Assembly (NCBI RefSeq): GCF_016629665.1
Contig: NZ_JAEPRQ010000005.1
Coordinates: 167,666-231,665 of the forward strand
Reading direction: 5' to 3'
Source of the DNA: Paracoccus caeni
GTDB lineage: Bacteria; Pseudomonadota; Alphaproteobacteria; Rhodobacterales; Rhodobacteraceae
DNA: 64,000 bases
A model generated the notes under the pieces. It was given only the letters and a program-made list of their open reading frames with translations, had not been told where the DNA came from and did no database searches. Positions 53,934-62,344 of this stretch are shown here, in pieces. Each line of letters opens with the position of its first letter. The first letter of the stretch is position 1. Both the position numbers and the translations under genes were made by a program.

Positions 53934-54911
53934 TCAGAGGGTGAAGGATTGCCCGGCCCCGGCCTTGGCGGCGCGCGACAGGGCAAGGGCGGCGATGGCG
54001 GTGTCCTGAATGCCGGTGCCGGTCAGGTCGGCCAGTGTGATCTGTTGCGCCGAGCTGCGGCCCGGCGCCTGACCGGCGATGATCTGGCCAAGCTCGGGGA
54101 AATCGCGGTCAGCGAGGGGTGAGTGGCGCAATTCGCCCAGCAGACGGGTCTGGTTCAGGCGGTCGGCGACGTAATGGGCGGCCTCGATCAGATCCGGGGC
54201 GATCTCGTTCTTGTGCCCGGCATCCGAGCCCATAGCGGTGATATGCGCGCCGGGCTGGACATCGGCCAGATGCAGGATCGGGCTTTCGGTGGGGGTAGTG
54301 GTGACGATCACATCGGCGGTTTGGGTGGCGCCCTTGACCGCCTCTGAAACAGCGACCGGAAAGCCGAGCTGCTGCGATATATCGGCGGCGAAGGCTTCGG
54401 CTTTCGCGGGATCGCGGGCCCAGATGCGAACGTCATTGATCGGGCGGACCAGCGACAGCGCCTGCAACTGCATCCGCGCCTGCATGCCCGCGCCAAGGAT
54501 GGCAGCGGATTGAAAATCCGCTGCGGCCAGATGCCGTGCCGCGACCGCGCCTGCCGCTGCGGTTCGCACATCGGTCAGGTAGCCATTGTCCAGCAAAAGC
54601 GCCTCGACCAGCCCGGTTGTCGTGGACAGCACCACCATCATGCCATTGGTCGAGGGCAGGCCCAGTTTGGGATTGTCGAAAAAGCCGGGGCTGATCTTGA
54701 TCGCGAAATGATCGAGGCCGGGGATATAGGCGGTCTTCACGTCCACCTCTCCCCGGTGTTCAGGGATGTCGAGGCGCAGGACCTGTGGCATCGCCACGGG
54801 CTTCGTCGCCAGCGCCCGGAAGGCATCTTCGATACAATCGATGGCCGCCAGATCAAGCGGGACGAGGGCGCGCAGGTCGGCCTCGGTCAGGATGGTGACG
54901 GGTTTTCTCAT
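53934..54911 (-). CDS. eutC: Ectoine utilization protein EutC (ornithine cyclodeaminase family)
   Basis: A 325-residue NAD-binding protein of the ornithine cyclodeaminase/mu-crystallin family: LDNGYLTDVRTAAAGAVAARHL and the dinucleotide loop AAILGAGMQARMQ. With EutA and EutB it is thought to convert 5-hydroxyectoine to ectoine. It overlaps eutB by ATGA, and both are read from the ehuA promoter region. Confidence 0.93.
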   Translation of the reverse strand: MRKPVTILTEADLRALVPLDLAAIDCIEDAFRALATKPVAMPQVLRLDIPEHRGEVDVKTAYIPGLDHFAIKISPGFFDNPKLGLPSTNGMMVVLSTTTGLVEALLLDNGYLTDVRTAAAGAVAARHLAAADFQSAAILGAGMQARMQLQALSLVRPINDVRIWARDPAKAEAFAADISQQLGFPVAVSEAVKGATQTADVIVTTTPTESPILHLADVQPGAHITAMGSDAGHKNEIAPDLIEAAHYVADRLNQTRLLGELRHSPLADRDFPELGQIIAGQAPGRSSAQQITLADLTGTGIQDTAIAALALSRAAKAGAGQSFTL

Positions 54912-55879
54912 GGCGTCTCCGGGGCGTCCGCGCCTGCGAGGATGCGGGCGTGAAGGCCGGGGTCGATATTGGCCCCGGACAGGATGGTGACGGTCGGGCC
55001 GTCCAGTGTCAGCTTGCCCGACAGGATCGCGGCATGGCCGACGGCGGCAGCGCCTTCGACCACATGACCCGCGCGAGCGAGGTGGCGGATGCCGGCGGCG
55101 ATTTCGGCTTCCGAGACAAGGACCACGCGGTCCAGCAGCGCCCGGCAGATGGGGAAGGTCACGCGGTTTTCCATGCCGATGCCGCCGCCGAGGCTGTCGG
55201 CGAAGCTGGCTTCCTCGGTCACTTCGACGGGATGGCCTGCCCTGAGGCTGGCCTGCATCGCCGCGCCGTTTTCCATGGTGATGCCGATGATTTTGGCTTC
55301 GGGGCGCAGGGCCTTCACCGCGACGGCGATGCCCGCCGCCAGACCGCCACCGGACAGCGGGATCAGCACGGTTTGCACATCCGGGACGGCATCGAGGATC
55401 TCCAGCCCAAGCGTGCCCTGACCGGCAACCACATCATTGTGATCGAAGGGCGGGATCTCGGTCATGCCTTCGTCGCGGGTGGCGCGGGCGACCTCGATCA
55501 TGGCCTGGTCTTGGGATGCGCCGGTGATGCGGACCTCCGCGCCCAGATCGCGGATGGCCTGCACCTTGTTGGACGGAACCAGCCTCGACAGGCAGACCAC
55601 GGCTTTCGCGCCGACCTGCTTGGCGGCATGGGCGACGGCGCGGCCATGATTGCCGGTCGAGGCGGTGACAACGCCATTGGCGCGGGCGTTTTCAGGCAAG
55701 GACAGGATCGCATTCGTCGCGCCGCGCAGTTTGAATGCGCCCGTTTCCTGTTGGTATTCGCATTTGAGGCTAAGGCCCGGCAGATCCGGGTCAGCGACCA
55801 CGGGCGTCTGCCGGATATGCGGCGCAATGCGCGTGGCGGCGGCGCGGATATCGGCAAGGGTGACGGGCAGGGGGATCAC
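54908..55879 (-). CDS. eutB: Hydroxyectoine utilization dehydratase EutB
   Basis: A 323-residue fold-type II PLP enzyme of the threonine dehydratase family. TGAFKLRGATNAIL holds the PLP lysine, SGGGLAAGIA the phosphate loop, and STGNHGRAVAHAAK the substrate loop. It is proposed to dehydrate the 5-hydroxy compound. The GTG at 55879 overlaps the eutA stop (GTGA) and is preferred to the longer frame, which has a low-complexity Arg-rich start inside eutA. Confidence 0.92.
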   Translation of the reverse strand: MIPLPVTLADIRAAATRIAPHIRQTPVVADPDLPGLSLKCEYQQETGAFKLRGATNAILSLPENARANGVVTASTGNHGRAVAHAAKQVGAKAVVCLSRLVPSNKVQAIRDLGAEVRITGASQDQAMIEVARATRDEGMTEIPPFDHNDVVAGQGTLGLEILDAVPDVQTVLIPLSGGGLAAGIAVAVKALRPEAKIIGITMENGAAMQASLRAGHPVEVTEEASFADSLGGGIGMENRVTFPICRALLDRVVLVSEAEIAAGIRHLARAGHVVEGAAAVGHAAILSGKLTLDGPTVTILSGANIDPGLHARILAGADAPETP

Positions 55880-56640
55880 GATGCCACCATCGGTGCCGCC
55901 ATCGGCAGCCGCATCAACTGTCCGTCCGCGCCTTGGCCTTCGTCGCCGCAAGTCCGCATGACCGCCCATGCGGTCGCGTAGTTGGATGAGACGGCGGGAA
56001 TGCCCGTTGCCGCCTCGATCTGTCCGATGACACCGGCCGCGCGCAAGGCGGTGCAGGATATGAAGATGGCATCGCTTCCTCGGACCATCGCGGTCCGTGA
56101 CGCCTGCACGATACTTTCCGGCGTAATCCGCGCCATCTCGCGATCATCGGTCAGGCCAAGCGCGGTGACGCCCATCAGCGTGAACCCCCCGGCCTCGAAA
56201 CAGGCCGCCATCGGTGCGGTGGTCTCGTGGGTATAGGGAGTCAGCAGCGTGATCTTTTCCGCGCCAAGCGCCCGCAGACCCGCAAAAGCCGCCGAGATCG
56301 GCGTGATCGCCTGCGTCCCCGGTTTGCCCTGAAGGATCGCCGCGCGCACGGCCTCGTCCCCGATCACCACCGAGGCCGAGGTGCAGCTATAGACCACCGC
56401 ATCCAGCGGCTCATCAGGCAGGATCAGGCGGGCCGCTTCGGTGATGTCGCCAGCCATCGCCGCCAAAGTCGCGGGCGTGACCGGATTGGCAAAGGGGATA
56501 CGGGTGGAATAGACCCCGATTCCGCGCGGCGACAGGATGCGGTGGAAATCCGGCTCGGTCGTGTGGTCGGTCGCCAGCGCGATCAGCCCGACCCGATGGG
56601 GCAGCGGACGATCATCCAGCGTGATATTCATTTCCGTCAC
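55876..56640 (-). CDS. eutA: Ectoine utilization protein EutA (Asp/Glu racemase superfamily)
   Basis: A 254-residue protein of the Asp/Glu racemase-arylmalonate decarboxylase superfamily. Both catalytic cysteine positions are present (VVYSCTSAS and IFISCTALR). It acts with EutB and EutC in the conversion of 5-hydroxyectoine; the exact reaction is not established. It overlaps ehuD and eutB by 4 nt each. Confidence 0.92.
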   Translation of the reverse strand: MTEMNITLDDRPLPHRVGLIALATDHTTEPDFHRILSPRGIGVYSTRIPFANPVTPATLAAMAGDITEAARLILPDEPLDAVVYSCTSASVVIGDEAVRAAILQGKPGTQAITPISAAFAGLRALGAEKITLLTPYTHETTAPMAACFEAGGFTLMGVTALGLTDDREMARITPESIVQASRTAMVRGSDAIFISCTALRAAGVIGQIEAATGIPAVSSNYATAWAVMRTCGDEGQGADGQLMRLPMAAPMVAS

Positions 56641-57296
56641 CTTGCGCGCCCCCCGAATTTCCGTTCCAGCCAGCGCAGCCCGAAGACCGAGAAGATGCTG
56701 ATGATGAGGAAGAACACGCCCACCAGCGTCATCGGTTCAACATAGCGGTAGCTGGTATTGGCGACCGAGCGGGCCTGGCTCATCATTTCCATGACGGTGA
56801 TGGCGGTCAGGAGCGGCGTTTCCTTGAACATCGCCAGCAGGTAATTCGCCATCGCCGGGATCATCGGCGGGATCGCCTGCGGCAGGATCACATGCACCCA
56901 TGTCTGGCGCGGGTTCAGGTTGCCTGCGCGCGCGGCCTCCCACTGACCACGGGCGACGGATTCGATGCCGCCGCGATAGACCTCGGAGAAATAGGTGGCG
57001 TAATGCAGGCCCATGCCGATGACACCGGCGGTCAGCGGCGGCAGGCGCAGACCGAAATCGGGCAGGATGTAGAAGATGAAGTAAAGCTGCACCAGCAACG
57101 GCGTGCCGCGAATGAATTCAACGACAAAGCCGGTGGTGCGCGAGATGAGGCGGTTGGTGGACCGGCGCAGAATGGCGAAGACCAGACCAAGCACGGCGGC
57201 GACAATCGCGCCCAGCACCGTTGCAAGAATGGTGATCTTCAGACCCTGAAGCAGGGTCGGCGTGATGCTGATCGCGAAATCCCAATCCCAGAACAT
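56637..57296 (-). CDS. ehuD: Ectoine/hydroxyectoine ABC transporter permease EhuD
   Basis: A 219-residue polar amino acid-type permease with about five helices and the EAA coupling loop EAARAGNLNPRQTWVHVILPQ. Together with EhuC it forms the channel for ectoines. Its start lies 1 nt inside the end of ehuC (TGATG) and its stop overlaps eutA. Confidence 0.92.
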   Translation of the reverse strand: MFWDWDFAISITPTLLQGLKITILATVLGAIVAAVLGLVFAILRRSTNRLISRTTGFVVEFIRGTPLLVQLYFIFYILPDFGLRLPPLTAGVIGMGLHYATYFSEVYRGGIESVARGQWEAARAGNLNPRQTWVHVILPQAIPPMIPAMANYLLAMFKETPLLTAITVMEMMSQARSVANTSYRYVEPMTLVGVFFLIISIFSVFGLRWLERKFGGRAR

Positions 57297-57955
57297 CAGC
57301 GCACCCCGTCCAGACCGCGCGTCGCCCGACGCTCAAGATAGCGCATGCCCGTAGAGATCAGCAGCGACATGATGAAATAGAGGATCAGGATGGTGACGAA
57401 GGGGAAGATCGTGTTGCCGGTCTGCGACCGCACGATCTGCGCCTGAAAGGTCATGTCCGACAGCGAGATTAGCGACACGACAGCGGTGGCCTTCAAAAGC
57501 TCGATGGCGTTGTTGCCAAAGGTCGGCAGCATCAGCGGCAGCGCCTGTGGCAGAATGATGTGCCGCATCTTCTGATAACGGGTCAGGTTGACGGCGGTGC
57601 AGGCCTCATACTGGTCTTTGGGAACTGCAAGGATCGCGCCCCGCACCACCTCGGCCCCGTAGGCACCGACATTCAGGCCAAGCGCCATGACGCCAGCCTG
57701 CATCGGCGTCGGCGACCAAAGCCCGGTCATCGGCAGCACGAAATAGATCCAGAACAACTGCACGAAGATCGAGGTGCCGCGGAAAAATTCGATGTAACAG
57801 GTGGAAATCCAGCGCAAGACGGCGACATGCGACACCCGGCCAAGCCCGGCGATCAGCGCCACGACCAGCGCCAGCGCGCAGCCCATCACCGTCAGCTTGA
57901 CGGTGACCCATGCCCCCTGAAGGATGAGTGTCAGATATCCTGCCCAGTCGCCCAT
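57296..57955 (-). CDS. ehuC: Ectoine/hydroxyectoine ABC transporter permease EhuC
   Basis: A 219-residue permease paralogous to EhuD, with EACTAVNLTRYQKMRHIILPQ as its coupling loop and about five helices. It follows ehuB after 63 nt that contain a strong hairpin, so it may be expressed at a lower level than the binding protein. Confidence 0.92.
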   Translation of the reverse strand: MGDWAGYLTLILQGAWVTVKLTVMGCALALVVALIAGLGRVSHVAVLRWISTCYIEFFRGTSIFVQLFWIYFVLPMTGLWSPTPMQAGVMALGLNVGAYGAEVVRGAILAVPKDQYEACTAVNLTRYQKMRHIILPQALPLMLPTFGNNAIELLKATAVVSLISLSDMTFQAQIVRSQTGNTIFPFVTILILYFIMSLLISTGMRYLERRATRGLDGVR

Positions 57956-57990
57956 GCGCTGTCGCCCGTTCCTGCTTGAAGAAGGGGGGG

Positions 57991-58008
57991 CGGGTCGATG
58001 CCCGCCGC
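57991..58008 (-). promoter_or_regulatory. Intercistronic stem-loop between ehuB and ehuC
   Basis: On the minus strand, GGCGGG / CCCGCC with a 6-nt loop, extended by more G-C pairs, begins about 10 nt after the ehuB stop. It is followed by a C-run and TTCTTC. Such loops commonly stabilise binding-protein mRNA or partly end transcription. Confidence 0.6.
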
Positions 58009-58018
58009 CCGGATCACA

Positions 58019-58840
58019 TCATTCCTGCGCGCAAAGCGTGTCGCGGTCGGTCGAAATCGCGGCCTCGGCCGAGAAGCCGTAAGGCTCGATGATCGCAGCG
58101 AATTCGCCGGATTCCTTCAGCTTGGCCAGTTCCACGTCAAAGGCATCGCGCAGGTCGGTGTCGCGCTGATTGAAGGCGGCGCCGTCGCAATAGACCGGCG
58201 CATCCTTGACCGGGGCGAAGACCTCAAGATTGCTGTCGCCGGATTTTGCCAGCAGATCGTTCAGCGACAGGACCGGCAGCGAATAGACATCGATGCGACC
58301 GTCCTGCAGCATCTTCAGCCCGGATTGCGCATCCGGCACCACGATCACCCGATCACGCGGAACGCCCGCATCAAGCGCCAGCTTTTCCTCGGTCCCGCCA
58401 CCGGGCGCGCCCATCGTGGCGCTGTCATCGGCGGCAATATCGGCATAAGATTCAAAGCCCTTCGGATTGCCCGCAGGCACCAGAAGCGCCTCGGCGTCGC
58501 AAAGGATCGGCTGCGAGTAGGCGACGGCGGCGCAGCGTTCGGGCTTCATGAACAGCCCCGCCGTGACCGCATCGACGCGCCCGGCCTGAAGGCTGGGGAT
58601 CATCGCGCCATATTCGGAAATCGACGCCTCGACATCATCGATGCCCAGTCGCTTGAACACTTCGCGCGCCACATCCGGCCCCGCACCCGACACCTTGCCG
58701 TCCGAGGCGACCGAGGTGAAGGGCGGCTCGTTGGCGATGGCGATACGGGCAAAGCCCTGTTCGCGCAAATCTTCCAGCTTGTCGGCCAGCGCGGGCAGGG
58801 GCGCTGCCACAAGCAGGGCTGCAATCATGTATGACTTCAT
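58019..58840 (-). CDS. ehuB: Ectoine/hydroxyectoine-binding protein EhuB
   Basis: A 273-residue periplasmic family 3 solute-binding protein with signal MKSYMIAALLVAAPLPALA. Blocks FARIAIANEPPFTSVASDGK and GAGPDVAREVFKRLGIDDVE are typical of EhuB. It captures ectoine and 5-hydroxyectoine at low concentration. It follows ehuA after 25 nt. Confidence 0.92.
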   Translation of the reverse strand: MKSYMIAALLVAAPLPALADKLEDLREQGFARIAIANEPPFTSVASDGKVSGAGPDVAREVFKRLGIDDVEASISEYGAMIPSLQAGRVDAVTAGLFMKPERCAAVAYSQPILCDAEALLVPAGNPKGFESYADIAADDSATMGAPGGGTEEKLALDAGVPRDRVIVVPDAQSGLKMLQDGRIDVYSLPVLSLNDLLAKSGDSNLEVFAPVKDAPVYCDGAAFNQRDTDLRDAFDVELAKLKESGEFAAIIEPYGFSAEAAISTDRDTLCAQE

Positions 58841-58865
58841 CTTCTTCTCCGCTGTTGTTGTCGCC

Positions 58866-59651
58866 TCAGACGTGCTGGCCTGCGGCGATGATCTTGCGCA
58901 GGAAGGTCCGCGTGCGTTCCTCCTGCGGGTTCTTGAAAATCTGCTCTGGCGGGCCGGATTCCACGATCTTGCCCTTGTCGAAGAACAGCACGCGGTCGGC
59001 GAAATCGCTGGCGAAGCTCATCTCGTGGGTGACAAGCAGCATCGTCATGTCGGTTTCCGAGGCGAGACGCTTCATCACGATCAGCACCTCTTCGACCAGT
59101 TCCGGGTCAAGCGCTGATGTCACCTCGTCAAACAGCATGATTTCGGGGTTCAGGGCCAAGGCGCGGGCAATCGCCACGCGCTGTTTCTGCCCGCCCGAAA
59201 GCTGCGAGGGCATGTGACCGGCCTTGTCGGACAGCCCGACCATCTCCAGCAACTCACCCGCCCGCTTGTCGGCATTGGCGCGGCTTTCGCCCTTGGTCAG
59301 CATCGGGGCAAGGGTGATGTTTTGCAGCACGGTCTTGTGCGGGAACAGGTTGAAATGCTGGAAAACCATGCCGATATGGCGGCGCATCTTGTGCAGATGC
59401 GCCTCATTCGCGGGCACTTCGGCGCCGTTCTTCTGCATGTGATACAGCGGCTCTCCCGCCACCTCGATCCGCCCGCCCGAGATCGTCTCAAGCGTCATCA
59501 GAATGCGCAGGATGGTGGTCTTGCCGGACCCCGAGGGACCGATCAGGGCCAGTTTCTCGCCCTTCTTCACCTCGAAATTCAGCCCGTCTATGACGGTCAG
59601 CGTTCCGAAGGACTTGCGCAGGTCTTGGACACGGATGATCGGTTCGGTCAA
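58866..59651 (-). CDS. ehuA: Ectoine/hydroxyectoine ABC transporter ATPase EhuA
   Basis: A 261-residue amino-acid-type ABC ATPase: Walker [15 protein letters not shown], signature [15 protein letters not shown], Walker [16 protein letters not shown]. It drives EhuCD. The start codon is TTG at 59651, with AGAGGA about 8 nt upstream; that ribosome-binding site lies at the edge of a small hairpin. It heads the ehuABCD-eutABCDE transcript. Confidence 0.93.
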   Translation of the reverse strand: MTEPIIRVQDLRKSFGTLTVIDGLNFEVKKGEKLALIGPSGSGKTTILRILMTLETISGGRIEVAGEPLYHMQKNGAEVPANEAHLHKMRRHIGMVFQHFNLFPHKTVLQNITLAPMLTKGESRANADKRAGELLEMVGLSDKAGHMPSQLSGGQKQRVAIARALALNPEIMLFDEVTSALDPELVEEVLIVMKRLASETDMTMLLVTHEMSFASDFADRVLFFDKGKIVESGPPEQIFKNPQEERTRTFLRKIIAAGQHV

Positions 59652-59660
59652 AAGCAGATC

Positions 59661-59680
59661 CTCTCGCTGGTTAACGAGAG
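59661..59680 (-). promoter_or_regulatory. Leader hairpin touching the ehuA ribosome-binding site
   Basis: CTCTCG / CGAGAG with an 8-nt loop; the 3' arm on the minus strand supplies part of the GAGAGGA ribosome-binding site of the TTG-started ehuA. It could limit translation. Confidence 0.45.
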
Positions 59681-59723
59681 AATTGCACTGATATTAAATC
59701 AGGTCAATCTGAAAATAATATCA
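59679..59723 (-). promoter_or_regulatory. ehuA promoter with overlapping inverted repeat (candidate EnuR site)
   Basis: On the minus strand, -35 TTGACC (59702-59707), 17-bp spacer, -10 AATTCT (59679-59684). An inverted repeat straddles the -35 box: TGATATTAAATCAG (59689-59702) and CTGAAAATAATATCA (59709-59723). This placement fits repression by EnuR, whose gene ends 18 bp upstream. Confidence 0.55.
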
Positions 59724-59740
59724 TATCAATTTGGGCCAGA

Positions 59741-61126
59741 TTAGATCATCGGCAGCAGCGGTTCTGCCTCTTCGTTCAGCAGTTCGGTGACCATTTGCAG
59801 GCCTCTGCGCAATTCTCCGACATGGGTTGAACCAAGCGCGATTCGAACGGCGTCGCGGCGGTTCCGGTCGTTGACGCGGAACGCCCGACCCGAGGCGATG
59901 GCAACGCCGCGCTGCGTCGCGCGAGCGACGAATTGATCCTCATCATAGCCGGGGGGAAGCTCCAGCCAGATATGCAGGCTTTGCGGATGGGCGCGGAAGC
60001 TGGTCCCGGCCAGCATATCGCGGGCCAGCGCATGCCGGTCGCGCAGGGCGGCGCGCTGCCAGTCCAGCAGCTTGTCAACGGTGCCGTCATTGATCCAGTG
60101 GCTCAGCAGATCGACCATGACCGGCGTCGCCATCCAGTTCGTCACCAGATGCCGATTGGCGGCAGAGGCGGAAAGCCGGTCAGGTGCGACCAGATAGGCA
60201 AGCCGCAGGCCGGGCAGGGTGATCTTGGTGAAGCCGTTGATGTGCAATACCCTTTCCGGCGCCAGTGCGGCCAGCGGCGGCGGCCTGTCCACGATCAGCG
60301 CGTTCAGCACGTCGTTTTCGATGATGGTCAGATCATGGCGGCGGGCGATCTCGACAATCTCGATCCGGCGTTTTTCGCTGACCATCGTGGTGCGCGGCCC
60401 GATGGCCGAGGGTTGCATGTAAAGCACCTGAACCGCACCACGCGCGGCGGCGTGATCCAGCGCATCCGGCAGGATGCCGTCATCGTCCGAAGCCAAACCT
60501 TCCAGATGAATCCCAAGGTATTTGCACAATGGAATCAATAGATGGTGCGTCAGCGCCGAGGTTGCCATGGTGCTGCCCGCAGGCGCGGCGCTCATCACCG
60601 CCGTGGTTATCGCCGAAGTCGCGCCGTCGGTGATGATGATATTGTCGGGCGCAGCGACGATCCCGCCGCGCCGCAGCCATTCGGCGGCAACCGCGCGATG
60701 CCGGGGCAGGACCGAGCTGGGCCGGAACGACAGGGCCGAAGCCGCCGCCATATTGTCCGCGACCCAATGCAGCCCGTTGCGCATCAGTTCGGTATGCATC
60801 CGGTCGCTGACAGGCTTCAGGATGGACAGGTCGATCAGTTCTTTCGACCGCTCGGTCAGATAGGGCGGCGCATTCTCGGCCAGACCGGCGCGCACGAACG
60901 AGCCGCGCCCGACCTCGCCCACGATCAGCCCGCGCCGGATCAGTTCCTCATAACTGCGCGACACCGTCTGAACCGATAGCCCAAGTTCGAACGCCAGCTT
61001 GCGCTGCGTTTTCAGTTGAGTGCCCGCGGCAAGGCTGCCATCGGCGATGGCGCGGGTGAACTGATCGGCGAGCGACAGATAGGCCGGTCGGCTCAGCTTC
61101 GTTGGGTCGGGACTCCATGCATTCAT
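59741..61126 (-). CDS. enuR: MocR/GntR-type PLP regulator EnuR
   Basis: EnuR represses ectoine catabolic genes until breakdown intermediates bind its PLP. The 461-residue protein has an N-terminal winged HTH (~residues 12-80; LAFELGLSVQTVSRSYEELI) and an aminotransferase-fold domain. NGFTKITLPGLRLAYL places the PLP lysine at residue 301, next to Lys302 reported for Ruegeria pomeroyi EnuR. ENDVLNAL is a neighbouring cofactor block. It is upstream of ehuA in the same direction, and a palindrome precedes its own start. Confidence 0.92.
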   Translation of the reverse strand: MNAWSPDPTKLSRPAYLSLADQFTRAIADGSLAAGTQLKTQRKLAFELGLSVQTVSRSYEELIRRGLIVGEVGRGSFVRAGLAENAPPYLTERSKELIDLSILKPVSDRMHTELMRNGLHWVADNMAAASALSFRPSSVLPRHRAVAAEWLRRGGIVAAPDNIIITDGATSAITTAVMSAAPAGSTMATSALTHHLLIPLCKYLGIHLEGLASDDDGILPDALDHAAARGAVQVLYMQPSAIGPRTTMVSEKRRIEIVEIARRHDLTIIENDVLNALIVDRPPPLAALAPERVLHINGFTKITLPGLRLAYLVAPDRLSASAANRHLVTNWMATPVMVDLLSHWINDGTVDKLLDWQRAALRDRHALARDMLAGTSFRAHPQSLHIWLELPPGYDEDQFVARATQRGVAIASGRAFRVNDRNRRDAVRIALGSTHVGELRRGLQMVTELLNEEAEPLLPMI

Positions 61127-61148
61127 ATCAATATTGCCGCAAAACCAC

Positions 61149-61168
61149 TACAATTGGCCTGAATTGTA
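61149..61168. promoter_or_regulatory. Palindrome upstream of enuR
   Basis: TACAATT-N6-AATTGTA, perfect 7-bp arms, 23 bp upstream of the enuR start. An AATT-GGCC core is shared in looser form with the stretch at 59727-59740 beyond the enuR stop. Possible autoregulatory site. Confidence 0.45.
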
Positions 61169-61222
61169 CGGATAATAGGGCAGGGTCGTGATCGAATCCA
61201 GCGGCATTGCGCGGTGGTCGGG

Positions 61223-62149
61223 TCACTTGGCCGGTCGATTGGCGTGATCTTGCGGGTCGCGGGACAGTTGCGCACCGCGTTCGCGCACCTTGTCGATCAG
61301 GAAACTGATCACCGCACGCTCGCGGCTCAGCATCCGCACGTCGCGGTGGCAGGTCAGCCAGTAGGTGCGGGTCAGTGCCACCTGATCCGGCAGGACGATC
61401 CGCAGGTCGGGATATTTCGCGGCGATGTAATGCGGCAGAACGCCAATGCCCAGCGAATTTCGAACCGCTGCCAACTGATTGAAGATGCTAGAGCTTTTTA
61501 CTTCGGCCCGGATCGCCGGATTGATCTCTCGCAGATAGTCGAGGCCCGGCGCGAAGATCATGTCCTCGATATAGCCGATGAAGCGATGCTCATGTAGATC
61601 GTCGCGGCTTTGCACCGGCGGGGCCGATGCCAGATAGCGGTCGGTCGCATAAAGATGCAGCGTATAATCGATGATCCGGTCCGAGCGATAAGGCCCGCTG
61701 GTCACCGGGTCCAGCGTGATCGAAATATCCGCCTCGCGCCGGGATAGCGACAGAACCTGCGGCATGGTGATCTGTTCGACCAAAACCAGCGGAAAACGCT
61801 CGATAAATTCGGGCAGCAGGAAGCGTGCGAAAAGGCCGCCGAACCCCTCTGGCATGGCCAGCCTCAGGGCGCGGGGGCGGCCGGGGGCGGGGGATTGCTC
61901 GACCGGGATATGCCCTGCGGCTTCCTCCATCCGCTCGGCAGTTTCGATCAGGCGTTGCCCGGCAAGTGTGGTCTCGTAGCCGCGGGCGTTTCTTTCGAAC
62001 AGGCGTATGTTCAGTGCCTGCTCAAGCCGGTCGATTCGGCGCGAGACGGTGACATGGGACGTGCCCAGATGCCGTGCGGCACGCGAAAGCTGCCTCTCGC
62101 GCGAGACGGCCAGAAAGAATTGCAGATCATCCCAGCTAAGTTTACTCAT
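61223..62149 (-). CDS. LysR family transcriptional regulator
   Basis: A 308-residue LTTR: N-terminal HTH (LQFFLAVSRERQLSRAARHL, TSHVTVSRRIDRLEQAL) and a C-terminal effector domain. The ATG at 62149 (MSKLSWDDL) is chosen; a GTG 18 nt upstream is possible, and neither has a clear ribosome-binding site. It is divergent from the ABC binding-protein gene (195 bp between starts) and so probably controls that importer. It ends about 100 bp before enuR and is not part of the ectoine operon. Confidence 0.9.
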   Translation of the reverse strand: MSKLSWDDLQFFLAVSRERQLSRAARHLGTSHVTVSRRIDRLEQALNIRLFERNARGYETTLAGQRLIETAERMEEAAGHIPVEQSPAPGRPRALRLAMPEGFGGLFARFLLPEFIERFPLVLVEQITMPQVLSLSRREADISITLDPVTSGPYRSDRIIDYTLHLYATDRYLASAPPVQSRDDLHEHRFIGYIEDMIFAPGLDYLREINPAIRAEVKSSSIFNQLAAVRNSLGIGVLPHYIAAKYPDLRIVLPDQVALTRTYWLTCHRDVRMLSRERAVISFLIDKVRERGAQLSRDPQDHANRPAK

Positions 62150-62344
62150 CTGTTCAAAAACGTACACAACCTGTATGGAATTAATCCTTTCTGAACGCTT
62201 GTGTCAAAATCGAAATGCGGTCATCCTTCCAAATGGAGCGATCCCGAGAGGAGACAGGGGTCGTGACGTTTCAAACGGACAGCGTTCCACCTGCGGGGTG
62301 ACGATCACCCAACGGCGGAAGGAATGCGCCACTGGGAGGTAATA

